From contig JAWQRO010000136.1 of NCBI GenBank assembly GCA_033557835.1, forward strand, positions 1-53,054: a stretch of DNA of 53,054 bases, given 5' to 3'. The stretch is from Helochares maculicollis. Taxonomy: Eukaryota; Arthropoda; Insecta; Coleoptera; Hydrophilidae. Below the pieces are notes generated by a model. It worked only from the letters and a program-made list of their open reading frames with translations, was not told the origin of the DNA and made no database searches. Positions 34,100 through 44,479 of the stretch are shown here, piece after piece. Made by a program: the position numbers and the translations under genes. Numbering within the stretch: the stretch's first letter is position 1; the number at the start of each line of letters is the position of its first letter.

Positions 34100-36925
34100 A
34101 TAGTTACTAATTATGTCCCAAAATGCAAACAAAAACCTGTCACTTACTATTTCTTGTATCTACCACCCCTTTGAGTTTTATAACAGGCTGTATATAGAGG
34201 ACTCTGGTAATGAAGGAATAAATCAAATATGCCCCCAAAAGCTGCTTAGACGCATTGAGAAAAGAAGTAAAGGCTCTTAGGATCTTTGTGAACAAGGTGA
34301 GAAATGGCCACTACTTTTCGCTGCTTTCTACTGGAAATTCTCTATAAAACGACATATGAAAGTGATGGAGATGGTAACAAAAGTATTGCTGATACATTAT
34401 TAATAATATATTAAATCAAACCAATAAATAAGATAGAAACTTCTGCAAATTTAGTAGCAGCTAAAAATGGTGCCATATCAGGACAATACATTGGGTATTC
34501 ATCACATTCATTAATTATTAACTTTCTTCTTAATTGTCGTGGCTCTTCATTTTGGCGCGCTGTGATGATCAGAGTCGATTATTGTTTTTAATGTAGTCGA
34601 TACTGTTTCACCCATATTATTTCCCGCAAAGGGAAAACAAACGAATCAATGAACTTAGTTGGGTACCACAGTTTCACATTCGCCAAATAATGTTTGCAAA
34701 GCATTTCTGCGCCTAGAGATCAAACAAACTAACTTAGAAATTGTAAATAATAAACGATAATATATTGATCTCAGATCAGAGTAATTAACTCAAGGGGCGG
34801 ACAAAAAAGGTCGATTCAACGATGCACTCGAATTAACAATATCCCAAGTCCGGAAGTTGTATCACTAGTTGTAGTCGTAAAATAGTCGTACATAAAAGTT
34901 GTGAGTAGCATTTTACTATCGTGTAACGCTACAGTTTTTCATTGGGTATTAATAACTTAGTTGGTAATAACCGGCATGACTATGATTCTTAAAACAATTA
35001 TTTTCATTTGTTGCTGATCGAGACAGGTAAATTTGTCCGGTTGTGACACATGTTTTTCACAGCTAATGAACCTGCCGCGCATTTATTTCACACCTAATTT
35101 TTGTATTGTATTCTTAGACAGCTGCAAAAACAAGGCGAGCGCTTCGCGTGCTGAGCTATTGCCAAAATTTATGTAAACGGAGCCGAAAAAACTTGTCTTA
35201 TTTATTGCTGCTAACCTAATTAACACCAGACTGCTTAGCTGTGAAATTATGTCTCGCTTATTGTTTTTTGCACGCTTTTCTCGTCTTTTTTTATTATTAG
35301 ACTTATTTCCTGTAAAGTTATCAGATCTGAAGCATATCTGTAGACTTTCACGTTGTCGGTTTGTCTCTATGTTCAACTTTCCAACCCAGATTTTCAAGCC
35401 TTTCCTGCGGTATCGCCCCGAAAAGTGTTAACCACAACTTCTTTATTTCAGGGGGCAAACTGTGCGATAATGGTTGGATGTCGTTTAATAGCCCCAGTCG
35501 CCTCAGGTTACTGCTCTTCATTTGACAGCATAGCGGCGGGGCAGCCCCGCTTTGGAAGAGTATCCGTCTTGTGGAGATGCTGATGACGTACCACGTAGAC
35601 AGGGAAACAGTAATGACCTTTTGCTGATGACTCCTTCTGAGCGGTTACACCCACTCCGCTCGAGGCTAACGATAATGCTCGCGTCCAACCCTCTGATGCG
35701 GAGGGAATCATTTATAACCTTCCCCAAAACGTGCAGGTTCGTCACTCATTCTCATTCGATAAACAGATTTATTAGATTACGAGTATCTATTACAGCAGTG
35801 GTCAGACGTTAAGCGGCAAATTTGTATTACAAAATCGATCAATTTAATAATATAATGGGTTCACAATCAAATCAAACCAACAATCTGGGCGACGAAGTCC
35901 AACTACACAAAAACTATGAAAGTACAGTACTCCAGTTTTCACCCAGCTGAGGTCTTTGAACATGCAAGTCATTCCCTAGTTTGTTCGGCTGCCCCGAGTT
36001 CATCCACAGGAGCAAAACTAACCTGAATGTGTTTTATGTGGGTGATATCTCTATTTCTACATTACATCTCCACTATTTACTATCAATACGCTGCCCATGG
36101 TGAGGCTGAGTGCTGCGATATTTGTTTTGGTAGGTGTTAATTGTGTTTTTAATTGCCTCTATGACTTGCGAAACCCGAATGACCGACTTTGGAGAACCTA
36201 CTTTAATACTTCCGGTAGTTATTTAAAAACTCAATCATGCTCGTGTTCGGCCCGTGCGTTTTCACCCTAGTCAAAGCGGTTCCATTGATAGGCGATCGAT
36301 TAGTGTGACATCAGTTGTCCCCTATGAGATGAGCGCTATAATTCATAATAGTAACGAGTCGACATTAAAAATTAAGTCTTAATAAGCGAGTCCGAGAGGC
36401 AATTGTGCAATTAAAATAAAACATAAAATTACAAAATTGCAAATAATTGCAGCGAACATGAATTATGTATATGGCATTTGTTTAATTATTATGAAAAGTG
36501 CGGATAATTGCAGCTGGATACATTTTTAAAAACAGTTCGCAACTGGTTTTCCGCGCAAATCCCGCCCGGCGGAGCGCAGCCTGCTTAAATGGACCGCTCG
36601 CTGCGACTTGATCCATTACCAAAAAAAGTACGGAAAATCTATAACACTCACCCATAAAGTTTGCCATTGTTTTAGAGAGATTGCCACCGATCACACGTTC
36701 ATATAATTAGATATTCAAACGGTAAATTGTCATTGCAGCGCATGATAAATAAATTAATTTAATATAAGATAAATTAAAAGCGATTACTAAGCTAACGATC
36801 AAGATCATTTCAAATAAATGTGTATATGTACGCTCTCAGTGAATTTCTTAAAATGGAAAAAATTGGTCAACGATTTGTAACACAATATTTCATTTGAAAG
36901 TCCAACTAATTTCAAAGCCTAGCTA
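34100..36925. other. Mostly unique spacer, no confirmed gene
   Basis: AT-rich, with GC-richer patches at 35100-35400, 35440-35760 and 36530-36610. The 35.5-kb patch holds a perfect short foldback GCGGGG-CAG-CCCCGC (35536-35550) and is open on both strands without known domains (plus 35552-35812; minus 35518-35745). The minus frame at 35083-35397 (104 codons) is lysine/asparagine-rich and unrecognised. No transposon motif was seen here. Confidence 0.4.
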
Positions 36926-36929
36926 GATT

Positions 36930-37735
36930 CTGCTGTAGGCGAGTCCTTCATTCTTTTGTTTACAGCAGTAAAATGTTAAGTGGTAGAGTTTAAGCAAGGT
37001 CGTATGAGCTGCTAAGACGAACATCACAGTGGTCGGCAAAATGAGATGGCCACACCAGAAATGGTAAAGATAATCCGCAAAATGGTATTGGATAACCATC
37101 GATTGCAAGCGCGTGAGCCAACAGACATTGTGGGCATTTCAAAAAGTGCTGCAGTTTGGAAATGAGAAAGCTTTGAGCAAGATGGGTGCCACGTTCGCTA
37201 GCAATGGAACAATAACAGCGTCGTGAAGATGATTCTATCGACTATTTGTTGATCTTTCACAGCAAGAAAACCGAGTTTTTGCGTCGACTCATAACCATGG
37301 ATGAACTATGGGGCCACCATTTCACACCTGAGATGACGGAAGTCAAAATAATGGACTGAAAGGTGAGAATCGCCTCCAAAAATGGCGAAGGCGGTTCCAT
37401 CTGCAGGCAAGATCATGGCGCCAAATTTTAGGGATAATTTTTATTGATCAAAACAATGCACTAGTTCACATATCCCTTATCATAATGGCTAAAAGCAATG
37501 AATTAACATTCTAATTGCTTCCTCGCCCACCCTATTCACCAGATTTGGCCCCTTCAGATAATTTTCTTTTAACAAACTTGAAAAAATGTCTCGGTTTGCC
37601 AACAATAAAGAGGTGGAATTGTCAGTTGGTGGTTATTTTGAGGCGCTCGACTATTCTCACTACAAACAGAGTATCGAAGGTATTGAACGTGGCCGGGCAA
37701 AGTGATTCGAGCTAAAAGGAGACTATATGTTGAGA
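36930..37735 (+). mobile_element. Mariner relic (mellifera/cecropia-like), heavily deleted
   Basis: Plus-strand traces in order: EFKQGRMSC (near 36990), MATPEMVKIIRKMVLDNHRLQ then DIVGISKSA (37045-37150), FLRRLITMDELWGHHFTPEMTE (37270-37340, first catalytic D retained), a scrambled middle in which the second-D motif is barely visible (IDQNNALVH), LLPRPPYSPDLAPSDNFLLTNLKKCL (37515-37590, third D retained) and finally a short C-terminal trace. Stops and frameshifts occur throughout. Terminal repeats were not identified, so the limits are approximate. Confidence 0.8.
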
Positions 37736-38084
37736 AGTAAAACTATATTTTCCGAAATTTGTCACGTCAGGTGCTGTTGGGACTATCCTCATTCTTGGGA
37801 TTTATTTCTGGAGCAAAATAAGCCATTCAGTTCGAGACACTGGATTCTTGCTCGACCTCTTGGTTCGGGAGAGAACTGCTATTGTAAGTTAACCATTTTA
37901 ATTGGTGACATTTTTAGCCCTTGCATGCTCTGCCATCGCGGAGAGATCTCGAGTGCCACCATTTCTGAGTCCAAGACAACCTACGGATAATGAGGGCTGT
38001 CTCCTTTTTCTATTTAACATACTTGAAAGGTACCGATAGGGTACACGCTAATGAGTTTTTTTTTCGGTTGGGAATCGAACCCAA
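37736..38084. other. Spacer, no gene seen
   Basis: Open frame 37727-37990 (87 codons) in a GC-richer stretch has no recognisable domain. Nothing else seen. Confidence 0.35.
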
Positions 38085-38900
38085 GAAAACTCTTCTTCTG
38101 CAAGATTCTTTAGAGCAAAATTACTATACTCTAGAAAGACCAAAAATATATTTGCAAAATCCGTACATTGGAACAAATATTTCACATAATTTCTTTGCCG
38201 TTTAATTACATCTATAGCAAAAATAAATAGCAGTCTTTTTGGCGAAGAGGAGCTGCGAAGAAACAGAAATTTGGATCCGCACCATATTAATTTTTACAAA
38301 ATTTAACTTTACGTCATTTCCTTTTACTCGCTTCAAAAACTAAAATTGTTATGGAGACAAGAAATAAGAGTAACTCCTACAATTCCAATAAAAATAATCG
38401 TGGATTATTGTAATCGCTGTTTAACAAATTTGGAAATTGCAGAAATTTAATAATAATTTCATACTTAAAACCACGCGGGCACAATATTTTAGCATTTAGC
38501 ATAAAGATGTCCCACATGAGGACAGTATATTGTGAAATTAGAGCACTATTATTAAACTTCCAGCTAAAGTTCCAATACTGTGCTCAAACAAAATCAAAAT
38601 CGTCCCTCATAATTTTCACAACTTAACTTTATAGCGCTGATTTGTTTAGTCTGAACTTGACACAGCTGTGATTGAGTTAATCTTGATTTTGGCCAAAGGA
38701 ATCAGTGCTTTTGGGCCACGAATATGCCATATTACCCTTATTTGTTATTGAATCTAAGGAGTTTAAATTTGATTTGGTGTCATCATCATCAAACAACAAA
38801 TGTTTGATGCAGACTTTAGATCTAAGAAGATTTATTATATGATTCATGTTTTGATAAAGGCTTCATAAGTCTTTGCCCAAAATTAATCACAACTATTAAT
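38085..38900 (+). repeat. Old direct duplication, copy 1
   Basis: Matches 40938-41700 in the same orientation with clear but diverged blocks: 'gaaaactcttcttctgca', 'cgcttcaaaaac', 'ggattattgtaatcgctg', 'ccacgcgggcacaat', 'gagttaatcttg' and 'aaaggcttcat' with 'agtctttg'. Similarity fades beyond about 38900, with weaker matches to about 39050. No coding motif. Confidence 0.7.
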
Positions 38901-38904
38901 TGAA

Positions 38905-39554
38905 CATTTGACAAGAAAAGCTTACCATAAGACTTCCATTGCTCATGATTTCAGCCAAGAGACAATCCCTCATCTCTCCTCTGAGAATGTAATTAAATTG
39001 CAAAATGTAGACATTTTTTAACCACTACTATCAACAAATCATCCGTCAGGATTATAAATGTAAATGAAATTAACGCAAACATAGTTGCCGATAATTGATC
39101 TATGCTAATAATTTATATAATAAAAATAGCCATTTCTGGGCTGATTTGCGACTAAAAATGGGTTACTATAAATAAATAATCGATATATGCACTCATTGCA
39201 AAATCATGTTTTAAATCGTTGTTTATTTTTACTCATGCTATAGACTACATTGTATAAATAGAACCCGTAAATGGTAGTTGATAGAGGAAGCTAAGATTAG
39301 ATTTTTAACACAACTCCCAAAAAGTTATGACAAAAACGTTAATTAAATTTTCTAAATATCTTACCTCGAAACATAATAACGGTATCCTCCTGGACATTAA
39401 ATTGCTTTTTCTCCATTTAAATAAAATAAATGTAATTGTACGTGGGAATATACACTAAATTTGAAATTCAAGAGTTTGGATTAATTGTTTATAATAGACA
39501 AAAAATGATGCACTTTATAAAAATTCCTGATTTTTATAAAAAAAAACGAATACG
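38905..39554. other. AT-rich spacer, no gene seen
   Basis: Very AT-rich sequence between duplication copy 1 and the next mariner. Nothing recognised. Confidence 0.4.
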
Positions 39555-39556
39555 TA

Positions 39557-40654
39557 CTAGGTTAGTCACTAAATTTTTAATATGAACGTTTTTTTACAAT
39601 GGAAAAATATATATCTTGCTGTGATAGAATTTTTATTTTTGGAAGGTTTAAAAGCAAAGGAAATTTATGAACGAATGTTGAAAGTGTGTAAGGACTCTTG
39701 GCCTACAATAAGTACAGAAGAAAGATGGATTGAGGAATTTAAACGTGGTCGTACAAACATTGAAGGCGATCCATGTCAAGAACGTCCAAAAACAACACAA
39801 GAAATCATAGAAAAAATGCAGTAGAAGCCCTACAGTAGGCATTTCATTGGGCAGTCTAAGCAACATTTCAACTGAAGTATTCAGTTTAAGAAACCTGTGT
39901 TCCAAATGGGTGCCGCATTTGCTAACAATGGATCAAAAACATAAGCGAATGAGACTTCTTTAGCAACATTTATCGAGTTTTCGAAAGGATGAAGTGGATT
40001 TTGCGCGTCGATTCATCACTACGAATGAGACTTGGGCCAATCACCATGATCTTGAAACAAACAAGACGCTAAAGAGTGATGTGAACCTGGTTCTTCGGCT
40101 CCGAAACGAGTTTCATGTCCAGAAGTTAGCCAAAAAGGTGCTAGTATCAGTTTTTTGGGATGCGAAAGGAATTAGGTGTGTGAATTACTTGCAAACTGGC
40201 AAAACAATAAATTCTGAATATGATTGTAAGTCTTTAGACCAGCCGAAAAAAAATCGTGAAAAGACTCAGTTTGCACAGAAGAAAAAATCCTTTCTCATCA
40301 GGACAATGCACCGTATCACAAGAGCATTTTGACAATGACTAAAATTCATAAATTAAGGGTCGAATTGTTGGAGCATCCACCGTATTCACCAGATTTGGCC
40401 CTAGCGACTGCCAATTGTTTCCAATGCATGCATTGAAAGCGTTCTTCATAAAACGACGAGGTCATAACGGAAGTGGAAGCATATTTTGCAGACCTTTCAG
40501 ATTCTCAGTTCAGAGATAGAATTCATAAATTGGAATCTCGTTGCAACGGAAGCATATTGATGTTCAGGGAGACTATACTGAATAATAAAGTGTATTTCAA
40601 ACCATAAAATTGTGTTTTTTTTTATCGAACCGCAAAACTAATTGGACAACCTAG
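39557..40654 (+). mobile_element. Mariner element with both ends (mellifera/cecropia-like), dead; first catalytic D is N
   Basis: The ends are 'ctaggttagtcac' and 'ggacaacctag' with TA on each side (39555-39556, 40655-40656); 1098 bp, shorter than usual. The usual ATG (39599) is out of frame with the following FLFLEGLKAKEIYERMLKV and RWIEEFKRGRTNIE (frame 39582-39824). A deletion removes much of the DNA-binding region. Frame 39994-40332 gives DFARRFITTNETW (the family has MDETW, so the first catalytic aspartate is asparagine), VLVSVFWDAKGI and LQTGKTINSEYDC. HQDNAPYHKSILTM (second D) is in another frame near 40298, and the SPDLA.SD third motif has a one-base deletion near 40404. Confidence 0.92.
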
Positions 40655-40937
40655 TACTTAGAATACGTTTAACCGATTACTTGTGTGAATCCAAAACACT
40701 TTTTCGATTTTTGGAATTGCGAACGGTTGTAGAATGATTTTTAATTTTGAATGTCGTTTTGTGCTGCGCTAACGAAGATATTGGTTGCACATAGCTTTCA
40801 CCGATTACCTATGTTGTTTATAAAATTGATATGGAGTAAGGCAGTAGCGGACAATAGAATGGACAGTTCAATAGTGAGTGTTAATTTATCAAAATAAAAA
40901 CATCTAATAAACGCAGGCAACAATTTTAGTCATAGTA

Positions 40938-41830
40938 TGAAAACTCTTCTTCTGCAAAAACCGAGACCAATTGTCCTCAGCAGTACTGTGATGTTTTATG
41001 TAAATCTACAGCAAAATAGTAAATAACCGTCACGGTAAAAAAGCGACAAACAAAATTTGTCATCATTTCATATTAAATCATTTCCTTGTAAACGCTTCAA
41101 AAACAAAAATTGTTTATTTCAAGCCAGTCTCTTTAAACGCAGATAAGTGGAGTTAACGTTTATTTCCTACACTCCCAATAAAATAATCGACGATTATTGT
41201 AATCACTGCTTTAAAAAATGGTAAATCGTAAAAAATCAGCAATCACGTCCCATTTAAGGCCACGCGAGCACAATCTTTTAACAGTTATGAATATTGCAGA
41301 CTTCTCAATCGACATTTTTTGTAACGAAATCCATAGTGAGAAGAAATAAATTTTAAAATTGGAACACTAATGTTAGATAACGAGTTAAGAGTTCTTATAC
41401 TGTGTATAAATGTAATCAAAATTAGGGCTCAAAAGTTTTGTAACTTCACTTTAGAACGCTAATTTCTTTGGTTTCAACTCGATACAACTGTGGTCGAGTT
41501 AATCTTGGTTTTCTCGAGAGGATCGGTGCTGCTGGTAAAAGAATACGCAATATTATATTTAATTTCATTATCGAATTTAAAGATCTCGCATTTCCTTTGC
41601 CATCATCAGCGATGAATTATTTAGTTGGACTTAAAAGGTAATAGGGATTATTAGATGATTAATTTTCTGAGAAAGGCTTCATTAGTCTTTGTCCTAAAAG
41701 GAGGAATAAATCGTCCATATATGCGCAAGCAGTTCCTGATTCGAGACGCAGTCTACCTAACAATAGAAGTAATTCTAGCAGCAAAAAGAACTAGAGTAGA
41801 GAGCAAACAAGGCAGATAATTCTCAAATTA
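40938..41830 (+). repeat. Old direct duplication, copy 2
   Basis: Diverged second copy of 38085-38900 (see anchors there). The two copies lie about 2.85 kb apart and flank the mariner at 39557-40654, which belongs to neither copy. A shorter possible match also links 42028-42115 with 36722-36815 ('taaattaatttaatataag' versus a diverged form). Confidence 0.65.
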
Positions 41831-41834
41831 AGGC

Positions 41835-42180
41835 TAGTGCGACACTTTTTTCAACAATTCTTTGTAAAGCTGCAACGCTGTGATTGATCACGATTTTATA
41901 CATCAATTGACAATTTAATTAAATCATGGTTAAATTTTCTTACCAGGACCATCAACAAATATCTCTCAGTTTCGACCAATATCATATTTCATTAAATAAA
42001 AATTTGAAATGCAAATCAACATTGATGCGTATAATAAGTAAATTAGCTTAATATCAGGTAAATTATAAATCATTACGGAGCAATCGTTTAAGAGGAATCC
42101 ATTTCAAATATAAATAATGGACGAATTGGCGTTTTTAATGCACTTCTCCTCCTAAACGTGCTTGTAGGAAACGAGGGACA
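41835..42180. other. AT-rich spacer upstream of the tRNA gene
   Basis: Unique AT-rich sequence. No upstream TATA-like element is required for insect tRNA genes, and none is called. Confidence 0.4.
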
Positions 42181-42182
42181 AA

Positions 42183-42256
42183 GGCGCCGTGGCTTAGTTG
42201 GTTAAAGCGCCTGTCTAGTAAACAGGAGATCGTGGGTTCGAATCCCGCCGGGGCCT
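42183..42256 (+). tRNA. tRNA-Thr (anticodon AGT)
   Basis: 74 bases fold as a complete cloverleaf. The acceptor is GGCGCCG with CGGGGCC (one G-G mismatch at the fourth pair), the D arm GCTT/AAGC, the anticodon arm CCTGT/ACAGG with loop CTAGTAA (anticodon AGT at 42217-42219), and the T arm GTGGG/CCCGC around TTCGAAT. The internal polymerase III promoter is intact: A box TGGCTTAGTTGG and B box GGTTCGAATCC. There is no intron and no encoded CCA. It decodes threonine ACU (and ACC after A-to-I editing of the first anticodon base). It is close to the canonical animal tRNA-Thr-AGT and looks functional. It stands alone, with no second tRNA in the window. Confidence 0.97.
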
Positions 42257-42263
42257 TCCCAAC

Positions 42264-42270
42264 TTTTTTT
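42264..42270 (+). terminator. RNA polymerase III T-run terminator
   Basis: Seven T residues begin 8 bases after the tRNA-Thr gene, and a second run of seven follows near 42273-42279. This is the normal stop signal for polymerase III. Confidence 0.9.
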
Positions 42271-42284
42271 GATTTTTTTCGCGC

Positions 42285-43165
42285 TTACAATTTAGAAAAT
42301 CCCTCAACCTCATCAATAATAGCAGCGATATGAATTTTCCCATTACATTTTTTACCTGTAATTAGTATATCTTTAAAAATAGTCATATATGCACGTTAGT
42401 GCTGTGCATGTTTAAAGGTGACCACTTAACCAACACGTTTTGTTATTTTACATCGGGTATAACCAAGATAAATGCGTACATTACAAGCAAAAAACCTTTT
42501 ATAATATTTATATAGTCAATAATGACCTGTAATGATGATCATTGATAATATATGTAGCAAGTTTTTCTATGGGTGCACGGAGAGAGGCAACCATGTTCAA
42601 GCTTGGTAACATAATTTTTATGACTCGCTTTTTATCGGGATGTCATCGCGGCGATTCAGGTATTTTGTTTGTTATTATTCCATTTTTAAAAAGGCCGGTC
42701 AAGCAGCGCGGGCAAGGCCTGCTGGAATTTCGCATCAAAAAAACATAAACATCCCACTAAGTAAGTAACGACAAAACATTATTTTTTATCTTGCTACACG
42801 TGTAGTGATAATAAAAAAAATCTTGAACCCCTATCGCCTAAGGTCACTATTATACTCATTTAGTATGTACTTAAAGCGATTTTGTTTCTGTTTACGCTCG
42901 AGATAAAAAACCGCGAATTTTTATTATTATAAACAATATTCGAGTAATTGTATCGGTCATTTTTGATTCTCTTCGTTATTTCCGTTCAAACTAGTGTTTG
43001 AATCAATTAGCAAGTAACGATAGTTGCAAATTGGCCTAAATTGTTTAAACAATCCAACTGCCAAATGAAATTATGACAGTTCTGTAATGCGCCCTCGTTT
43101 CTCAAAGCATCGTTTAAGCCCACTTCGATTCGGTCAATGCGGTGTATACGTTTGTTTTATTGGGA
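42285..43165. other. Spacer, no gene seen
   Basis: AT-rich unique sequence. A 68-codon plus frame (42542-42748) has no known domain. Confidence 0.4.
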
Positions 43166-43170
43166 GCAAT

Positions 43171-43274
43171 TTAGGTCCAGCCCGGAGCCATCCTCAGCAC
43201 GATGCGCTCGCCCGGGGCGATACATAGCTTGGTGTATCCGACCTCAGATGAACAGTTATGCATCATAGCACACT
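43171..43274 (-). other. Candidate 3'-terminal exon (minus strand) with AATAAA signal
   Basis: In a GC-richer patch the minus strand has a pyrimidine-rich stretch followed by 'gaatcag', a plausible splice acceptor ending at 43275. From 43274 the frame reads about 34 codons (ECAMMHNCSSEVGYTK, ending LRMAPGWT) to a TAA at 43173-43171. AATAAA (43161-43156 on the minus strand) follows 9 bases after the stop. Two cysteines and a compact C-terminus suggest a secreted protein, but the product is not recognised and no upstream exon was found. The overlapping plus frame (43202-43420) is treated as a shadow. Confidence 0.25.
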
Positions 43275-43279
43275 CTGAT

Positions 43280-44410
43280 TCACGGACGCGGACAAAAAAC
43301 CAAACAAGATCTCGAAAAAAAGGAAGTTGTAAAAGTAAGAATGCCAGCTTCCGACTGGACCTGATCCCGCCGCCCGATCGGTCCGTCATCGTCCATCCGC
43401 TGTCAGCAGCGCCACAATAAATTTCCTTTAATTCCTTATCATTAGTATCTCTGAAATCCTGTACGGTAATAAAGATAATAAAACTTTATTTTCGTTATCA
43501 AAGGCGGCACGATAAAATTACAAATTACCGTCATTTTATATGTTTATTCCGTTGTTTTCTCAATTCTCGACTTTTTATGGTATGATTCTTGGGTAATTAG
43601 TGGGCTTTTTTCAGGCGATTAGAAGTAATTAGTATTATTGTAGAACGGCTACTGGTTTTGCCTGGTGCATAGGCGTTTTATTGGTTGTTTCGTTCATTCA
43701 TCGATTCGAAAATTCTTGTTCGGCGGTAGTTTAGCGTAAAAGACGCCTTCGGCATTCTTCGCTCCGACTAAATTCATACCGCTACCAACGACTTTTCTAG
43801 TAGATTTACGGCAAGTCTTACCTTAGCTCTACAAACGTATGGGAATGCTGCCCTTTGCAACATGTTCTGATATGTCAATTTGAAGATCTTTAAATATGTT
43901 AGAGTAATTACATCCTGCACTCTGATTTGAAACACGTAATAACACTTTCTAAACTAATTTTTAGAAGTTTTTAGAACATTTTATTCTATCACTGATGAAG
44001 ATCTAAATGTGTGTAGCACAGTAAAATCAATATATCGGAGAATGAAATTTGACACAGGGTCGTTATAAATATATAAATGTAAAATTTCGACTCTATAGGA
44101 ATTTTGACTGTTTCATATTATGAAGGCCGTCGAATGAAAAAAAAAACGTAATTTTAGAGAGGCGATAGAATTTTAAAAAATTGCATTGCAACAGACTGGA
44201 CAACACTCAAGATTTGGTTTATTAAACTTTGTCGAAACTTCATTACAAATCAAAAAAATTGTTTGAAGCTGCACAAAATAAGATGAAATAACTGAAATTT
44301 TACGTCAGGCCAAAATTAAGCGTCGCATCGAAAATGAAACCCAAAATAAACGACTAAATTTGATTTCTCATGCGGTTTTAAATTTGCATATAGTAGGAAA
44401 TTTAGACTGC
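43280..44410. other. Spacer, no gene seen
   Basis: Unique AT-rich sequence. Nothing recognised beyond the GC-rich patch that ends near 43425. Confidence 0.4.
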
Positions 44411-44415
44411 ATTCT

Positions 44416-44475
44416 AGTAAGCTTTGCTTACTCGGGGTTCGCTCGCTTCATTCGCCCATCCCTCGCAGAGTGGGA
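44416..44475 (-). repeat. Dispersed GC-rich module, minus orientation
   Basis: 'gtaagctttgcttactcgg' then 'ggttcgctcgcttcattcg' then 'cccatccctcgcagag' is the reverse complement of the array 1 and 7951 module, some 35 kb away from the nearest other copy of that form. Here the hairpin core has one change (GCTTTGC for GCTTCGC). Confidence 0.75.
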
Positions 44476-44479
44476 ACGC

